From: Macrostomum hystrix
Taxonomy: Eukaryota > Platyhelminthes > Macrostomidae
Reading direction: 5' to 3'
NCBI GenBank assembly: GCA_950097015.1
Contig: CATNEN010000001.1
Coordinates: 1,848,001-1,912,000 of the forward strand
DNA: 64,000 nt
The notes below the pieces were generated by a model. The model saw nothing but the letters and a program-made list of their open reading frames with translations, made no database searches and was not told the origin of the DNA. Numbering within the stretch: the stretch's first letter is position 1; each line of letters starts with the position of its first letter. The position numbers and the translations under genes are program-made. Below are positions 12,421 through 24,498 of this stretch, one piece after another.

Positions 12421-15400
12421 TTTATAAGTTAAAACAAAATAGCCATGGGTGTACAAAAAATATTTATAATAATCCATAAATTAGTCAAGTGGATAACAAA
12501 TTTATAATAAATGAGTGAAAACGTTACCCTTCAACTACAGACGACTGAAGTTGATCTCCAGAGCGGTGATAGAATTTCAATGATTGATTAAAAAAACTTC
12601 CAATATAAAATTTGAACTGAAGACACACTCAGGTTTATCATGTATGCAAGCGAACAAAACAGTATAAAACTGGCTCATGGAGAAGAAATTGTGTTCGCCG
12701 AAGCAAAGCCTAAATATCATTGGAGATTAGAACAGCACTAAGCGGGGATGCATGAACAGAATAGAGGGAACGCTAGAGTTAATCGGGGTTGGTCTTAAGT
12801 CGCGACAGCCAATAGAAGGGATTCTACAGTGTTAGGTCTAAAACCAAACATAAATTTCGATTCCAAGCGCACCAACTGGCCCAACGCAACCTAATTATTG
12901 ATCCATGACTGTCAGATGCAGCGATAAAACTTAAAACGATATCTTAAAATGTCTAAGATCTACAAATTGAGGGGTGCGAAGTGGGTTGAAGTGCATCAAT
13001 CAATTGATTCCTGACATGATTAGAGTAACTGCAGTTTGCAGATAGGATAAGTATGGAAGTTAGGCAAGGTTGTAGGGTAGGCCTTTACATGAATATAACT
13101 ATAACAGAACCTCTGTTTAATGTTAAGGAATAAACCTTGGTAGTAGAGACTGAGGCTTGAGCATGACAAACATAGCTAGCTAGAGGGAAGAAGTGTACAG
13201 CTAAACTGATGCCAGACTCGACTTTCTCTAACAGAGAATCATGCTTTAAGAGCCTAGCTAGAGCAAACACCAGCTTAGCAATCAATGATCGGAACTGGGA
13301 GATTGACTGTCAAGAAACATAAATGCTAAGGGCGGATAGGCTCAGTTTAGAAGGATTACAAACTTTATAGTGTACATGTCTTAGAAGCTTTCACTAGCAA
13401 AATAAAATACAGCAGTAGCAGATAAGCTGGTAGAACTCAAAGAAACTATTGTGACTACTAATAAGTAGGCATAAAAGCAATATCATAAAATTTCATTTTG
13501 TACCTTCAATTATGAGAGTGACAATAGCCACTCTGAATATAGCAGGTGTAATCTGGCTAATTTAACTTTACTATGCCCAACTAATCGAATTCTATATTTT
13601 TCTGGGTTTGTTAGTCTTTATAAGCATAACAATTCTATATTTCCTAGAATAGATTAAAGTTTTCATAGTACAATTTTCAAGGATAGAGTAATCCCCAAAA
13701 AGGGTTCTTTCTAGAACAAAATGGTAAAATATTCATTTCTTGCTCATTTTAATACTAGAATTTCATAAAAATATTTTTTACCAGGTTTAATTGAAGTTTA
13801 CACATTAGGAAAGAACTGAAGATCTGTTCTTTCTTTCATACCAGTCCAGTACAGTCCACCACAGTGTTCCAGCAGCCTGCAGCAATACTGCTGGAGTTGC
13901 ATCAGCTTAAGCTTGCTAGCTTCAACAAAATGATGCTTTTCAAATTGACTTCTGCCCAAAGCACACTGTATATGCCTAACCCTAGACATAAACAAATTGC
14001 TCACTATGTTGCTAATGCATTGTCACATCTACCTAAGACAGCACAGTGGCCACACATCCATTCATTAGCAGGTATGTGGTATGTTACCATCTAATATATA
14101 GCAGCCCAAGTGTCCACTGCCATTGTTGCAATGTTTTGTGGGGTAATGTCCAAGTGTATTTACTAACTATATAGCTGGCCATATCACTGCAGGTGGCACA
14201 ATCCAGCCTAGGGCTACAGGTCATCCAGTTATCTGGAGAAGTAGTTAGTGTAAAAAAGTAAGCAGTAAGCAATAAAACTATAGCTTGACTTGAATTCCAA
14301 TATTTGCATTCTCCCTCAAAAGGTCCCCAATATGTTGCAATGTTATAAGCCATAGAAATTACTTTGTGCCACATTAGTGCACAAATTTAAATTTTGGCTG
14401 TTGTAATAAACTATAGCAAACAATTTAGTAGCCACTTATGCAATACTGATATTTTGTTTATATGATTTGCATTTTTTAATTAAAAGTGATTAAAATCCAT
14501 GATCTGCTCAATCAACATGCCTTTGAAATAGTTTCTAGAGCATTGTTGGTACCCATGCAACACAAAAGGCATAATCCTTTTCTGGGTGGCACACTGCTAC
14601 ACCATCTAACTAATTTGCTTATTTGTGGTTTTAAATTGGTTATTAATTATTAAAAATTTGAAGTCTTTGATTCTGTTTCATTAAAACAATCAAACATGCC
14701 AAATGAGAGGATTACCCTTTAACTATTCATGACCACTTTGGCCAAAGTGAGCCACCCAACAAATTTTATTGCAGGATTTAAAAAAACTTGAAAAATGCAT
14801 TCTAAAATATGATTATAAAGATAAAATAAAGAATAAAAACTAGATTGGAGACAAAGATTCATATTAAAAATTATAGCAATGCGCATGTAAAAGCTCCAAA
14901 ATGCAATCATACATTTAAGGTACAAAGAACTTCCTGCAATGTAATTATTTTGCTAAACAAAAAAATAGGAAAGTAAATAGGCCTACTTCAAGTGATGATA
15001 TTGAAAATAATTAAATAGACCTACTAGTAGTAGATTAGTAAAAAACAATTGAATTAAAAAAACGGCAAGGCAAATATCTTTATTTATGAAAAATTCCCAT
15101 GTTAGTTCCGCAAAAACAAATTAGAACCAGCTCACAAAAAACTGCTTACACTTAGATATTTTTATCACTCAAACATCTATATTACACACTTCATAATACA
15201 CAATATTATGAAACTTTGAAGCGAATAAAAGCAAATTAAAGAATCGTTATATTTGTGTAAAAGCCTACGCGCAAAAAGAAGCAAAACCAAGTCAACCAGA
15301 AAACGTTTGTGTTGTTCAACTTTTCTGAACAAGAGCAAGTAACATTTCGGCGAAATAAAAGAGAGAAACGAGAAACAGCACGAAAAAGCTGCAAAAAAGT

Positions 15401-16160
15401 TGAAATGAAATACAATAATGAAAAAGAGCTCATAAAATTATATTAAAACTTAATTTAGACCCAAATATAAGATTATTCTGCTTGTCGATTTAAAAAAAAA
15501 AGATTTAATTTATATAGACACTTTTGCTTTTTGTTATAGTTTTTAAACCATTTATGACCTCCGTAATCTACATACTAGTCAGCATGTCTTATCCTGCATA
15601 TTTTCGCACTTATTGCTTAAGAATTCTGGAGTCGTTGCTTTTATAGCAATTCTTATGATTATCATTCATAAGAATCTTTGATTTCATCACTGGAAAAAAC
15701 TGATCTCATTACGTACCTTATTTACTTTTTCTATATAAAAAATGTAAAAAGAAAAGACATATTTCATTTAAGAAAAAATATGCTTTTGAAAATGAGGTGA
15801 CTAATCGCCGTAATTTGGGCAGTCTTAACTAAAAAAAGTACGCGTTTTTTCCTTAAAACCCGAAAACCTGTGTTCACGCAAATAGTCGTTATGTCACATT
15901 ACCAGTGTTAACAAAAATGATTAAAATTAACATTTGACATGATACACAACCATTGTTCTTTTGTGCTGTTGATAATTAATATTTTTATTAATTTACAGTA
16001 AGTTTTTTATTTTGTATTTTAAGGACGCGAACTGTACACTTGTCAATTATTTAACTAATTCGGTTCTTTAGACTTTTCTGAATTATCGCCTTGCAATATA
16101 ATTAGTCGGTTTCAAACAAACATAATTGAAGCGGGAAAAACGTAAAGAAGCAAATAAGAA
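12421..16160. other. Long AT-rich non-coding region
   Basis: About 3.7 kb without a recognised gene. It should hold upstream exons, introns or the promoter of the minus-strand Ser-rich gene, and the upstream region of the oxidase-like gene at 16172. Short frames (13085-13285, 13798-14374, 14719-14925, 15236-15433) lack recognisable features. There is no clear array here, in contrast to most of the window. Confidence 0.4.
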
Positions 16161-16171
16161 ACTAAAGCGAA

Positions 16172-17739
16172 ATGGTGAGCAAAATTCATTGCAAGTCTAG
16201 TGACGTTTAAGCTACTCTGCCTCTTTTTTTTATGCAACTTAAGTACTTAAGTAACGTTCTTGCTGTCATTGTCCCAGTTTATCGAAGTCAGCGAAAGATT
16301 TACTTTATACTATAATCACTGTAGTTTTCTGTTTATTTTGTAAATACGAAGTTTGCTATTTGCACTTTGATATATCGTTTGTTTTGTTAGCAGTCAGTAA
16401 CAAAAATGTTTTAAAATATATAACACCACTTTTTTATAATTTAGGATTCGAAGTATATCATAAATCACATTTAAAGGGGGTGATGGAAGTATTCTAATAG
16501 TTTAAAGAAAAGTTTAAAATAGTTGTTCAAGCTCATCTGCAGTATTATTTTTCCTTTTTTAATTTATATGGAAAAGGTAGCTACCAAAGTTCTTGCTACA
16601 TGAGCTATTTGCACAACCATAGATTTAAAGTTTTAATTGTTTTAAGCTTCATTATTTTTTCATATAATAAAGTTTTAACACAAGAAGCATTAGGTCTATA
16701 GTTTACTAGAATTGAATATACATTGTTTACATTGTGGCCCAATCATGAGTAATTATAGGAGTATGGATTCTCAGCATGAAATACTTTGTTTCCTTGGTTT
16801 ATTATATTAAATTTAATTTAAATAGTAAACTGACATTAATATACTTTAAATGCTAAATGCTCCACCCTGACAGCCATTCACTAAGCCAATCAAAGATCCC
16901 AAGGAGGCCATTATTCGAGGCTTTGCCCAGCCGTATGGCCTGTTCAGACGCTGGCATAGGGACGCAATGCGCAGCGGTAGATTCGCCAGCGCCGACATCT
17001 TCCTATTGAGCACAGTTTGCGCCAGAACAATGCGACCGTCCCAGCGTCCCATGCAGCTAGCCGATATGTGCGACAACGCCTTCCTGTTCTTGTCAACACT
17101 GACTAGCCGCAAGGGTGAACAGATATCGCAGAATAAGAATGTCAGCTTGTACTTTGACTGGCTTGGCATGGATCGCTACGTGATGGTGAGTACAATGATT
17201 ATTTTTGTAATAATTGACAGCATGAAACGGTAATTGTATTAATTGCACTTAAATTTGCATTGCTTCAGTGAGTTTTTAACTCAAGCAATATGCACCGCAG
17301 AAAATTCTTCCTAGGCCTGACACTGACACCTGACACTAATCGCCTACGCTATAATGTACTACAGGTCGAGGGCGAGGCGTCGATAGTTCGCGATCGGCAC
17401 GTCGTCAACTGTTACTTCCAGAAGGTCTTTCCACCGGAGCTGAAGTGCTATTTCAGCGCTATAGACAACAACCAGAGCAAGGTGATTGACAGCGAGTTCA
17501 AAGAGAAATTCCAGGATCTCAAGCAGAAGATCTCGCAGTACAAGGACAGCAGAATTCCACCGCCAGAGTCGATGGTGCTGTTCAAAGTGGAGCCCAGCTA
17601 CTTCGAGTTCTACGAAAACTCCAAGGAGGTTGGCAATGTTCGGCTGGCCTACTCACGCCTGACTGAGGGCGCCAAGGTCGATAACCGGTTCTCATTCTGC
17701 GCCAATCCCGACTGGCTGATTGAGCAGATTGCTCAGTGA
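16172..17739 (+). CDS. Pyridoxamine 5'-phosphate oxidase-like protein
   Basis: The PNPO fold binds FMN and oxidises pyridoxine/pyridoxamine phosphate to pyridoxal phosphate. The model is ATG alone at 16172-16174, then exons 16874-17185 and 17365-17739; both introns are GT-AG and phase 0, giving 229 residues (human PNPO is about 261). The family order is visible: KPIKDPKEAIIRGFAQPYGL, a divergent first FMN strand, then LTSRKGEQISQN matching the conserved SRKG segment. Next come DRYVMVEGEA matching the RQVRVEG segment, CYFQKVF, and a terminal DWLIEQIAQ. The Lys of the usual LLKG motif and the RLHDR motif near the C-terminus are not present, so activity is uncertain. It could be a PNPO-like flavoprotein rather than a true salvage enzyme. 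The one-codon first exon is inferred from ATG|GTGAGC. Confidence 0.75.
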
Positions 17740-18820
17740 CAGTACATATTATTGGTGCTGTGGTTCCAGCCAACTGTGACCTATAAGGATTGACCTATTT
17801 TCGTTATTACAATGCATGCTTAGTGTAAGTCAGCGACATACAAACCCGCATTTTACTGCCCGCGAATTTGTGCATTGCCGCTATTAAAATATTTAGACTA
17901 ATGTATGAGTACAATATGAAAGCTTTCTTCTTTACAAAGTGCAACTATTGCTAGAGTTTTTTTATAGAGAGTAGCGAACACTCGGTAATTTTACTAATTT
18001 TGGTTGCCTTTTACGCCACTTAAACATTTAAAACATTTTTAGCAACGGCAAGAAATATAACAAAACTATTCTAACTTATATGCAAAATTTTAGTTAAATC
18101 TCGACTGGCTGATTGAGCAGATTGCTCAGTGAAAGCTAGTCCATATTATATTTTTTGTTATAGTTTCAGGATGCGCGCATGTATAAACGCCAATCCGAGT
18201 TGTACTTTTAAAATGCACTAAGAATGTGGCCGAAAACGTATGAGTTGGTCATTCCAATAATGATAGTTTTTATTTTTCTTAATATGTATTTTAAAAGACA
18301 GAGAAGCGTGTGCCTTACTAATTTGGTGACGCAGCCGTTAAGAAAATTCATTTTAAGTTGATCTGCAATCAACACGAATGTGGCTCAACCTGGATGTCAC
18401 GGTGACAGTGGAAAAAAAGCTTGATCGGTACTTAACAAAAACTGAAAGATTAAGGACAGTCGTATTCTTCTCGTATACGACTCTAGAATTTGAGGACTAG
18501 AAATGTATATTAACTTGAAATGCAACTCTAATTTAATGAAGGCACACAAAATGTGTTCTATTAGTCCGAAAAAATATTTTTAATTAATACGAAATTGCAA
18601 TGGTTTACAGCATTTAAACAATTATCAGAAGTACAATAAAATAGCGATCTTTTTCTAGCACTTAAAGCATGAAAATACAGAAAAAAAATATGAAAACTTA
18701 TAGTAAAAACTTACAAATAACTTACAACTTAACTTACAACAAACTTACAAACTTACAACCCATCAAATGATAGCAAATGACGTGGAAGCATAGTGGCATC
18801 ATGGAAAATATGTGGCAATG
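17740..18820. other. Downstream region with decayed last-exon echo
   Basis: Non-coding sequence with the 3' UTR of the oxidase-like gene. At 18103-18132 it repeats the terminal coding segment and stop codon of that gene (see the pseudogene entry). The rest is AT-rich and unremarkable. Confidence 0.5.
18103..18145 (+). pseudogene. Decayed copy of the oxidase-like gene's 3' end
   Basis: The run CGACTGGCTGATTGAGCAGA and the following TTGCTCAGTGA match the end of the last exon at 17709-17739 exactly. A weaker match (CATATTAT) continues past the stop. The preceding exon sequence is absent or unrecognisable, so this is a short partial duplication, not a second gene. Confidence 0.75.
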
Positions 18821-18824
18821 GACC

Positions 18825-19650
18825 AAGGGGAGGGATGTGAGATCAAGGGAATGGATGTGAGATCAAGAGAATGGATTTAAGATCATGGGAATGGATGTGA
18901 GATCAAGGGAATGGATGTGAGATCAAGGGAATGGATGTGAGATCAAGGGAATGGATGTGAGATCATGGGAATGGATGTGAGATCAAGGGAATGGATGTGA
19001 GATCATGGGAATGGATGTGAGATCAAGGGAATGGATGTGAGATCATGGGAATGGATGTGAGATCATGGGAATGGATGTGAGATCAAGGGAATGGATTTGA
19101 GATCATAGGAATGGATGTGAGATCAAGGGAATGGATGTGAGATCAAGGGAATGGATGTGAGATCAAGGGAAGGGACGTGAGATCAAGGGAATGGATGTGA
19201 GATCAAGGGAATGGATGTGAGATCATGGGAATGGATGTGAGATCAAGGGAATGGATGTGAGATCATGGGAATGGATGTGAGATCATGGGAATGGATGTGA
19301 GATCAAGGGAATGGATTTGAGATCATAGGAATGGATGTGAGATCAAGGGAATGGATGTGAGATCAAGGGAATGGATGTGAGATCAAGGGAAGGGACGTGA
19401 GATCAAGGGAATGGATGTGAGATCAAGGGAATGGATGTGAGATCAAGGGAGTGGATGTGAGATCAAGGGAATGGATGTGAGATCAAGGGAATGGATTTGA
19501 GATCATGGGAATAGATGTGGGATCAAGGGAATGGATGTGAGATCAAGGGAATGGATGTGAGATCAAGGGAATGGATGTGAGATCAAGGGAATGGATGTGA
19601 GATCATGGGAAGGGATGTGAGATCAAGGGAATGGATGTGAGATCAAAGGA
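18825..19650. repeat. 20-bp minisatellite with higher-order repeat
   Basis: About 41 copies of the unit GATCAAGGGAATGGATGTGA, with CATGGG, GGATTTGA and GGGACGTGA variants. The run of variants beginning at 19081 recurs at 19301, a 220-bp (11-unit) higher-order period. It lies between the oxidase-like gene and the 3' end of the macrodomain gene. Confidence 0.95.
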
Positions 19651-19769
19651 CTACTAAAGTATAACTCATAAAGTATTAATTACCAGCCAATAGGGTTGCT
19701 TGGTGAGATCATAGGAAGGGACCAGGGTTGCGAAAATTCTCAAGGTCTCAAACATGAAGCGGAGCAGAA

Positions 19770-20213
19770 TCACAGCGAGTAGACCTCCACGCACACGTCT
19801 GTACCATGGAAGACAGCCTGTATGATCTCTCGCACCCGACGCCAGTCCAATCGATCCAGTCCGCAGCCGATACGCGGCACAGCCAGCCTCTGAATGCCTT
19901 CATCTAGGCAAATCTGGCGCAGTCGTTGCAGGCACCGGGTCAGACTATCGTAAGTTGGCTTCTCCCAGTAGCGCTGTTTAGTAACCAGGCAAGCTAGCAG
20001 ACGACCGTCAGACAGTCGAATATGTGCAACATCGCCAACTCCGCAGCCCTGTCGTTGGAATTCGTCCAAGCGACCGAAACGCGAGCGAAACTCGGCGGCC
20101 ACTCCGCGACCCATGCGCAGATCGGCGCTGACGCAGTGGGCCAAACCGGAGGAGGCGCCAGCCGTTTGATTCGAGCCCGCGAACAGGTCGCCTTTAATTT
20201 CGTTTAGCCGCAT
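19770..20213 (-). CDS. OARD1: OARD1/TARG1-like macrodomain ADP-ribosyl hydrolase
   Basis: A single-exon gene of 147 residues, close to the human protein (about 152). OARD1/TARG1 removes ADP-ribose esterified to acidic residues of proteins and deacylates O-acetyl-ADP-ribose, in the nucleus and cytoplasm. The sequence follows the family throughout: a start near IKGDLFAGSNQ, LAHCVSADLRMGRGVAAEF, GDVAHIRLSDGR, LVTKQRYWEKPTYDSL, then VPRIGCGLDRLDW and a VYSL end. The Lys in LVTK and the Asp in CGLDRL correspond to the catalytic pair (K84 and D125 in the human protein, from memory), and both are present. The ATG at 20213 begins just before the first conserved strand. Confidence 0.93.
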   Translation of the reverse strand: MRLNEIKGDLFAGSNQTAGASSGLAHCVSADLRMGRGVAAEFRSRFGRLDEFQRQGCGVGDVAHIRLSDGRLLACLVTKQRYWEKPTYDSLTRCLQRLRQICLDEGIQRLAVPRIGCGLDRLDWRRVREIIQAVFHGTDVCVEVYSL

Positions 20214-20934
20214 TTTTGCACATATAAAGCTATGTTTACTACTGACGATTCTTTGTTAGTAGTGTACGCTCGTAGTTAGAACAAGCTGCAATTTTTTATT
20301 ACACCACTAATTTTAAAGATAATAAAATAGACTATTTATTTCAAAGGCTTCATTTTTTAGTTTCAAAAAAAGATTCGAAAAGATATGTATTCGATTCAAT
20401 TAATTTTTATGATTTTTTTTACGAATCGTATGTTTTATATTTACGATCAAGTTAGCTGCAAAAGGAGCAGCTGAATTATTACGAATTCTCATTATGCTTA
20501 ATTAATTAAATTAAACACAACAAAAATGGTGGCGAAATAGGCAACACGGCGTAGGAAAAATGCGCAAAATCTTCATAGTACTTCCGAAAATAGCACTAAT
20601 ATATAAGCAAGTATTTAGGTCACATTAACATTAATGCTAGGGCATACTATGTTATAGTACAATCAAGTAAGTACCTTGTTGATTAACTGTTCGCAAAATG
20701 GAAGACAAACTATTTAACAGAATGTAAGACTACATAAAAAACTAACTAACGACCAAATTAAAATCTAAAATCGAGTAAAACTAACTGAAATTCAAATAAC
20801 ACTTAGTGGAGAACAATAATACTGAAAGCGGTATAGTTTAGGCTAAAAAAGTTGCGATAAAATAAGCTAAGAACTGGGGCTAAGAACACGATTAAACTGT
20901 TATCGCTTACTTCTGTTTAAGAATAAGGATGTCC
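20214..20934. other. AT-rich intergenic sequence
   Basis: Upstream region of the macrodomain gene. No exon, array or RNA gene recognised. Confidence 0.4.
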
Positions 20935-20939
20935 CACGT

Positions 20940-21305
20940 CAATGTACACTGCCTAGCTCCCGTCACATCAATGTACACTGCCTAGCTCCCGTCACATCAA
21001 TGTACACTGCCACACCCTATCAATGTACACTGCCTAGCTCCCGTCACATCAATGTACACTGCCTAGCTCCCGTCACATCAATGTACACTGCCTAGCTCCC
21101 GTCACATCAATGTACACTGCCTAGCTCCCGTCACATCAATGTACACTGCCACACCCTATCAATGTACACTGCCTAGCTCCCGTCACATCAATGTACACTG
21201 CCTAGCTCCCGTCACATCAATGTACACTGCCACACCCTATCAATGTACACTGCCTAGCTCCCGTCACATCAATGTACACTGCCACACCCTATCAATGTAC
21301 ACTGC
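20940..21305. repeat. 29-bp tandem array with a short variant
   Basis: About 14 copies containing CATCAATGTACACTGCCTAG then CTCCCGTCA, interspersed with a shorter variant ending in ACACCCTAT in place of TAGCTCCCGTCACAT. The two unit types alternate irregularly. It lies just 3' of the transporter gene. A lone related copy sits at 23170-23198. Confidence 0.93.
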
Positions 21306-21480
21306 CTCACTTACATGAATGAACATCGAATCGATAACGACAATGCCTTGGTAGAACATAGAATCCAAAAACCGTCACCCTACCGGCGAGCGAATTAAGC
21401 GGAGTACAAAGCGCAAGCAAAAATATAAGCTACTAAATAGAATCGTCAACAACAAGATCTGTAATATATACTATAAGGTA

Positions 21481-22803
21481 TTAGTCAGCTTTGAACTGCT
21501 GCATTTTAGCTGCCAAACTATTCTTATTAAGCACGGCAACGTGACCAATAGTGGTAGCCAGCACCCAGATCTCAAGCGCCAGCACAGCTGTCGGCCAGCC
21601 AGACCTAGAAGCGAACCAGCTCAACGGATAGCCGCTAAACATGGCGCCAATGTTAGCAAACAGTGCGCAGAATGCGTGACTAGTGAATGCCAAACGATTT
21701 GGCGCACTCTCCGTTGCTATAACGCCGTAAACAGCTACTGGGCCGAACAAGCACACGCCTAGACAGAAGCCTAATACCTGATAGGCCCACACTGGCCAGT
21801 CGGCATTGGATTGGGCGACAATAATATGCAGAAAGGCTACACATAATACATTATAGGCGCACAGAACTAGTAGGCGTGCCTGACGCAGTTGAAAATGACG
21901 CTTAAACCAAACCGAGGATTGACTGGCTGCGAGCACCGCGTCAGCCAGGACGCCCGCAGCTAGGGAGCCGATAATTCCTCCAGCCTGCAGGCTGCTAGAA
22001 AATTTGGCTCCATCAGCCAGGCTGAGGCTGCGAGATTCCGATAGAAACACCGGGAGCCAATCCATGGCATAGCGACAAGCGTTAATAGACATGTAGCCAA
22101 GATTGACTGATAGACAAACTGGATCTGTTAATAGCTGGAGCCAATCGGTTAGCCAGCCTGATTTATCTGATTTCGTCACAGATTTATCATCTCTCGTGTT
22201 GTTTTCATTGGCAGCATTAGTAGAGGGCTCCGAGCTGATCAGCAGAACAAATGGTAAACAATAAGCCAGACAGCAGACTGATGGCAATTGGACACTGGCA
22301 CGCCAAGAATAATCTATGCTAAGTTTGACACTCAAAGGTGCTCCAACAATACCACAGGCGTTCATAGCGGTAGACAGCACTGCCCAGGCTGTGCCAAATG
22401 CGAATGGTGCCACCCAAGCTTTGGCAATCTTCACCGTACTGGGCCAGGCTACGCCAATGACAATCCCGCTGGCAGTCATGAGCAGGCAGCGCAGAACTAG
22501 GGACTCTGTGCCCGCCAGAGTCAAACCAACAAGGCCGCTAAGGCTAAATGCACCGGCAAGTAGTGCCTTGGGACTAACTCTGTCCACTAGAAGACCAGCA
22601 ATGAACTTGCTCAGTGTATAACCTGCCTGTTGCCAGCTAAGCAATAGGCCTAATTCTGATTGGCTCATATCGCCAGATGCCAGAACAAATGGAATTACAA
22701 AGCTGAGTGCTTTTCTAGCCCAGAATAGCAAGTAGTAGCCAATGAATAGGGCACTGACTATTAGAAACTGAATGCTAGGCGGTGTCATTTGAGAACTGGA
22801 CAT
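21481..22803 (-). CDS. SLC37A4: SLC37A4-like glucose-6-phosphate transporter (MFS)
   Basis: A 440-residue major-facilitator protein (human G6PT is about 429). SLC37A4 moves glucose-6-phosphate into the endoplasmic reticulum in exchange for phosphate. Conserved points include WARKALSFVIPFVL (matching the NRKTFSF segment after TM1), WQQAGYTLSKFIAGLLVDRV, GIVIGVAWPSTVKIAKAW, FGTAWAVLSTAMNACG and SYSWRASVQLP-like DYSWRAS. There are about 12 hydrophobic segments with a central hydrophilic loop rich in Asn/Asp/Lys. I start at the ATG at 22803. The frame is open further upstream, but TTTCAG|CCATAAAAAG just before that ATG looks like an acceptor joining a 5' UTR exon. The coding part has no introns. 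Confidence 0.87.
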   Translation of the reverse strand: MSSSQMTPPSIQFLIVSALFIGYYLLFWARKALSFVIPFVLASGDMSQSELGLLLSWQQAGYTLSKFIAGLLVDRVSPKALLAGAFSLSGLVGLTLAGTESLVLRCLLMTASGIVIGVAWPSTVKIAKAWVAPFAFGTAWAVLSTAMNACGIVGAPLSVKLSIDYSWRASVQLPSVCCLAYCLPFVLLISSEPSTNAANENNTRDDKSVTKSDKSGWLTDWLQLLTDPVCLSVNLGYMSINACRYAMDWLPVFLSESRSLSLADGAKFSSSLQAGGIIGSLAAGVLADAVLAASQSSVWFKRHFQLRQARLLVLCAYNVLCVAFLHIIVAQSNADWPVWAYQVLGFCLGVCLFGPVAVYGVIATESAPNRLAFTSHAFCALFANIGAMFSGYPLSWFASRSGWPTAVLALEIWVLATTIGHVAVLNKNSLAAKMQQFKAD

Positions 22804-24498
22804 TGTCTTTTTATGGCTGAAATTTTTATTTGAAGTGAAAATTGTAAGCATGTATTAAAATATAAACATAATTAAATTGTAAATTATCTGCCAAATTACC
22901 ACTTTAACCACTGATGTATCTATACACAAGATTTTCTAGCAAATGTCTAGCTAGTCTATTTAAAATCCTAACTAATTGAGCATATGATAAAACAATGTAA
23001 GGATCAATGTTTAGAGTTGTACATTAACTAGACATTTTTGTAAGGCTACCTAGGCATATCTGCAAATTTGAATAGAAACATAGTCAGGTATTTTTTTACA
23101 CCTGCATTAGGCAATAAATTGTAACTAATAATCAATTTTTGTTCCTTTACTTCATAGTAAAATACAGCTACACCCATCACACCCTATCAATGTAGAATAC
23201 AAAAACAAATACAAAAATTCGTTTAGCTGTGCTTATTTTTACATTTCTATTAAAAAATTAATATAAATTTTTGAGGGGCTTAGTTAGAGCAGAGCCCAGA
23301 GGTTATATATAATATAGGATTTGGTGATGGAATGGTTGAAAAGTATAATAGTGTAATACAAATTAAAAAAGCATATTTGAATACTAAAAGCATATATAAA
23401 CAGGAAGCTTTGCATCTGGTCAGTTAGATACAACTAGAAAGGCCAGTGAAATATTGTGCAATTTTAAGTACTTTACTAGAAGGAGCTGAACATAAATTAA
23501 GGAACTGAATTTTAGAATTTGTAATTCAACAGCAAAATTAAAATGTAGTACTAAGTAAGATCAACTCAAGGAGCTCAGTTGCTATTCTAATCTACAATTT
23601 AATTTGATTCATTATCTCGTTCCTCTGGAAAAAAAATCGTGTAAATAAAATCCAGAGCGCATCATACTTATAAATAAATCAAGCATGCACACTTCTGCTA
23701 GCTTATTAGTATACAGAATGACGAAAAAAAATTTGATCGTTGAAAAAAATTTACGTGATACATTTTAAAACTAAAAGTGACTCGTAAAAAGCGTAAAGCA
23801 TGAAAAGCAAATAGTTTCGTGTTTTAAGTATTATAATAAGATATGGCTGCTTTACAAAAAACATTATAGTAAACACTTCATGGTAAGAAATATTAGGAAA
23901 TTTGTTTAAACATTACAATAGATAATTTAATTCAGGCTATCAGCTGTTCGCAAAACAAAAATGTCGTCGTAGAATGTTGCTAATTTGGCGTAAACGAAAC
24001 CGACTAAAATAAAGACATTGAAAACGTAGATGCATGATATTAATTATATCATGAGTGTGTATTATAAAACAAGAAGTCTAACTTTTTATCTCCTGTCAAC
24101 TATTCACTTTTGTCATTGATGTAGTCTGGAAATTGAGTTAGTTAATATCGTAATTATTAGCAACGATTTTTATAGCTATCATCGGAATACTCTTAAGCAC
24201 CTAAAGTTATCAAATTTAGCCTGCCCACCACTCAAAGATTATTTCTAGCTTGCTAAGCATTTAGAACCCTGCAGCCAGCCAGCCTGTTAGGACTTAGACT
24301 TGTATTCAGGGCTAAACAATTCCCAACAATTAGTCTATATTTATTTTAATTGCTGGTGCTTGTCATCCAAATAAAATTTTTCTAAAAGTTATAAAGTTAC
24401 TATATTACCAAGAAGTATATTATCATATTTTCAAGTGTTAAGAGTCATCCATATAAATGAATTATCTTTCTTATATTTTAAACACAAACTCAACTGAG
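22804..24498. other. Intergenic region between divergent genes
   Basis: AT-rich sequence between the minus-strand transporter and the plus-strand UBASH3-like gene. It should contain both promoters, and probably the missing first exon of the UBASH3-like gene, but I could not identify it. The only repeat is the orphan array copy at 23170-23198. Confidence 0.4.

Noticed and set aside
13798-14374. Short frames on both strands in the AT-rich interval
   Set aside because: No recognisable domain or splice structure; they fit chance expectation.
18825-19650. CRISPR-like regular repeats
   Set aside because: Units are directly adjacent with no unique spacers, and the window is clearly animal DNA.
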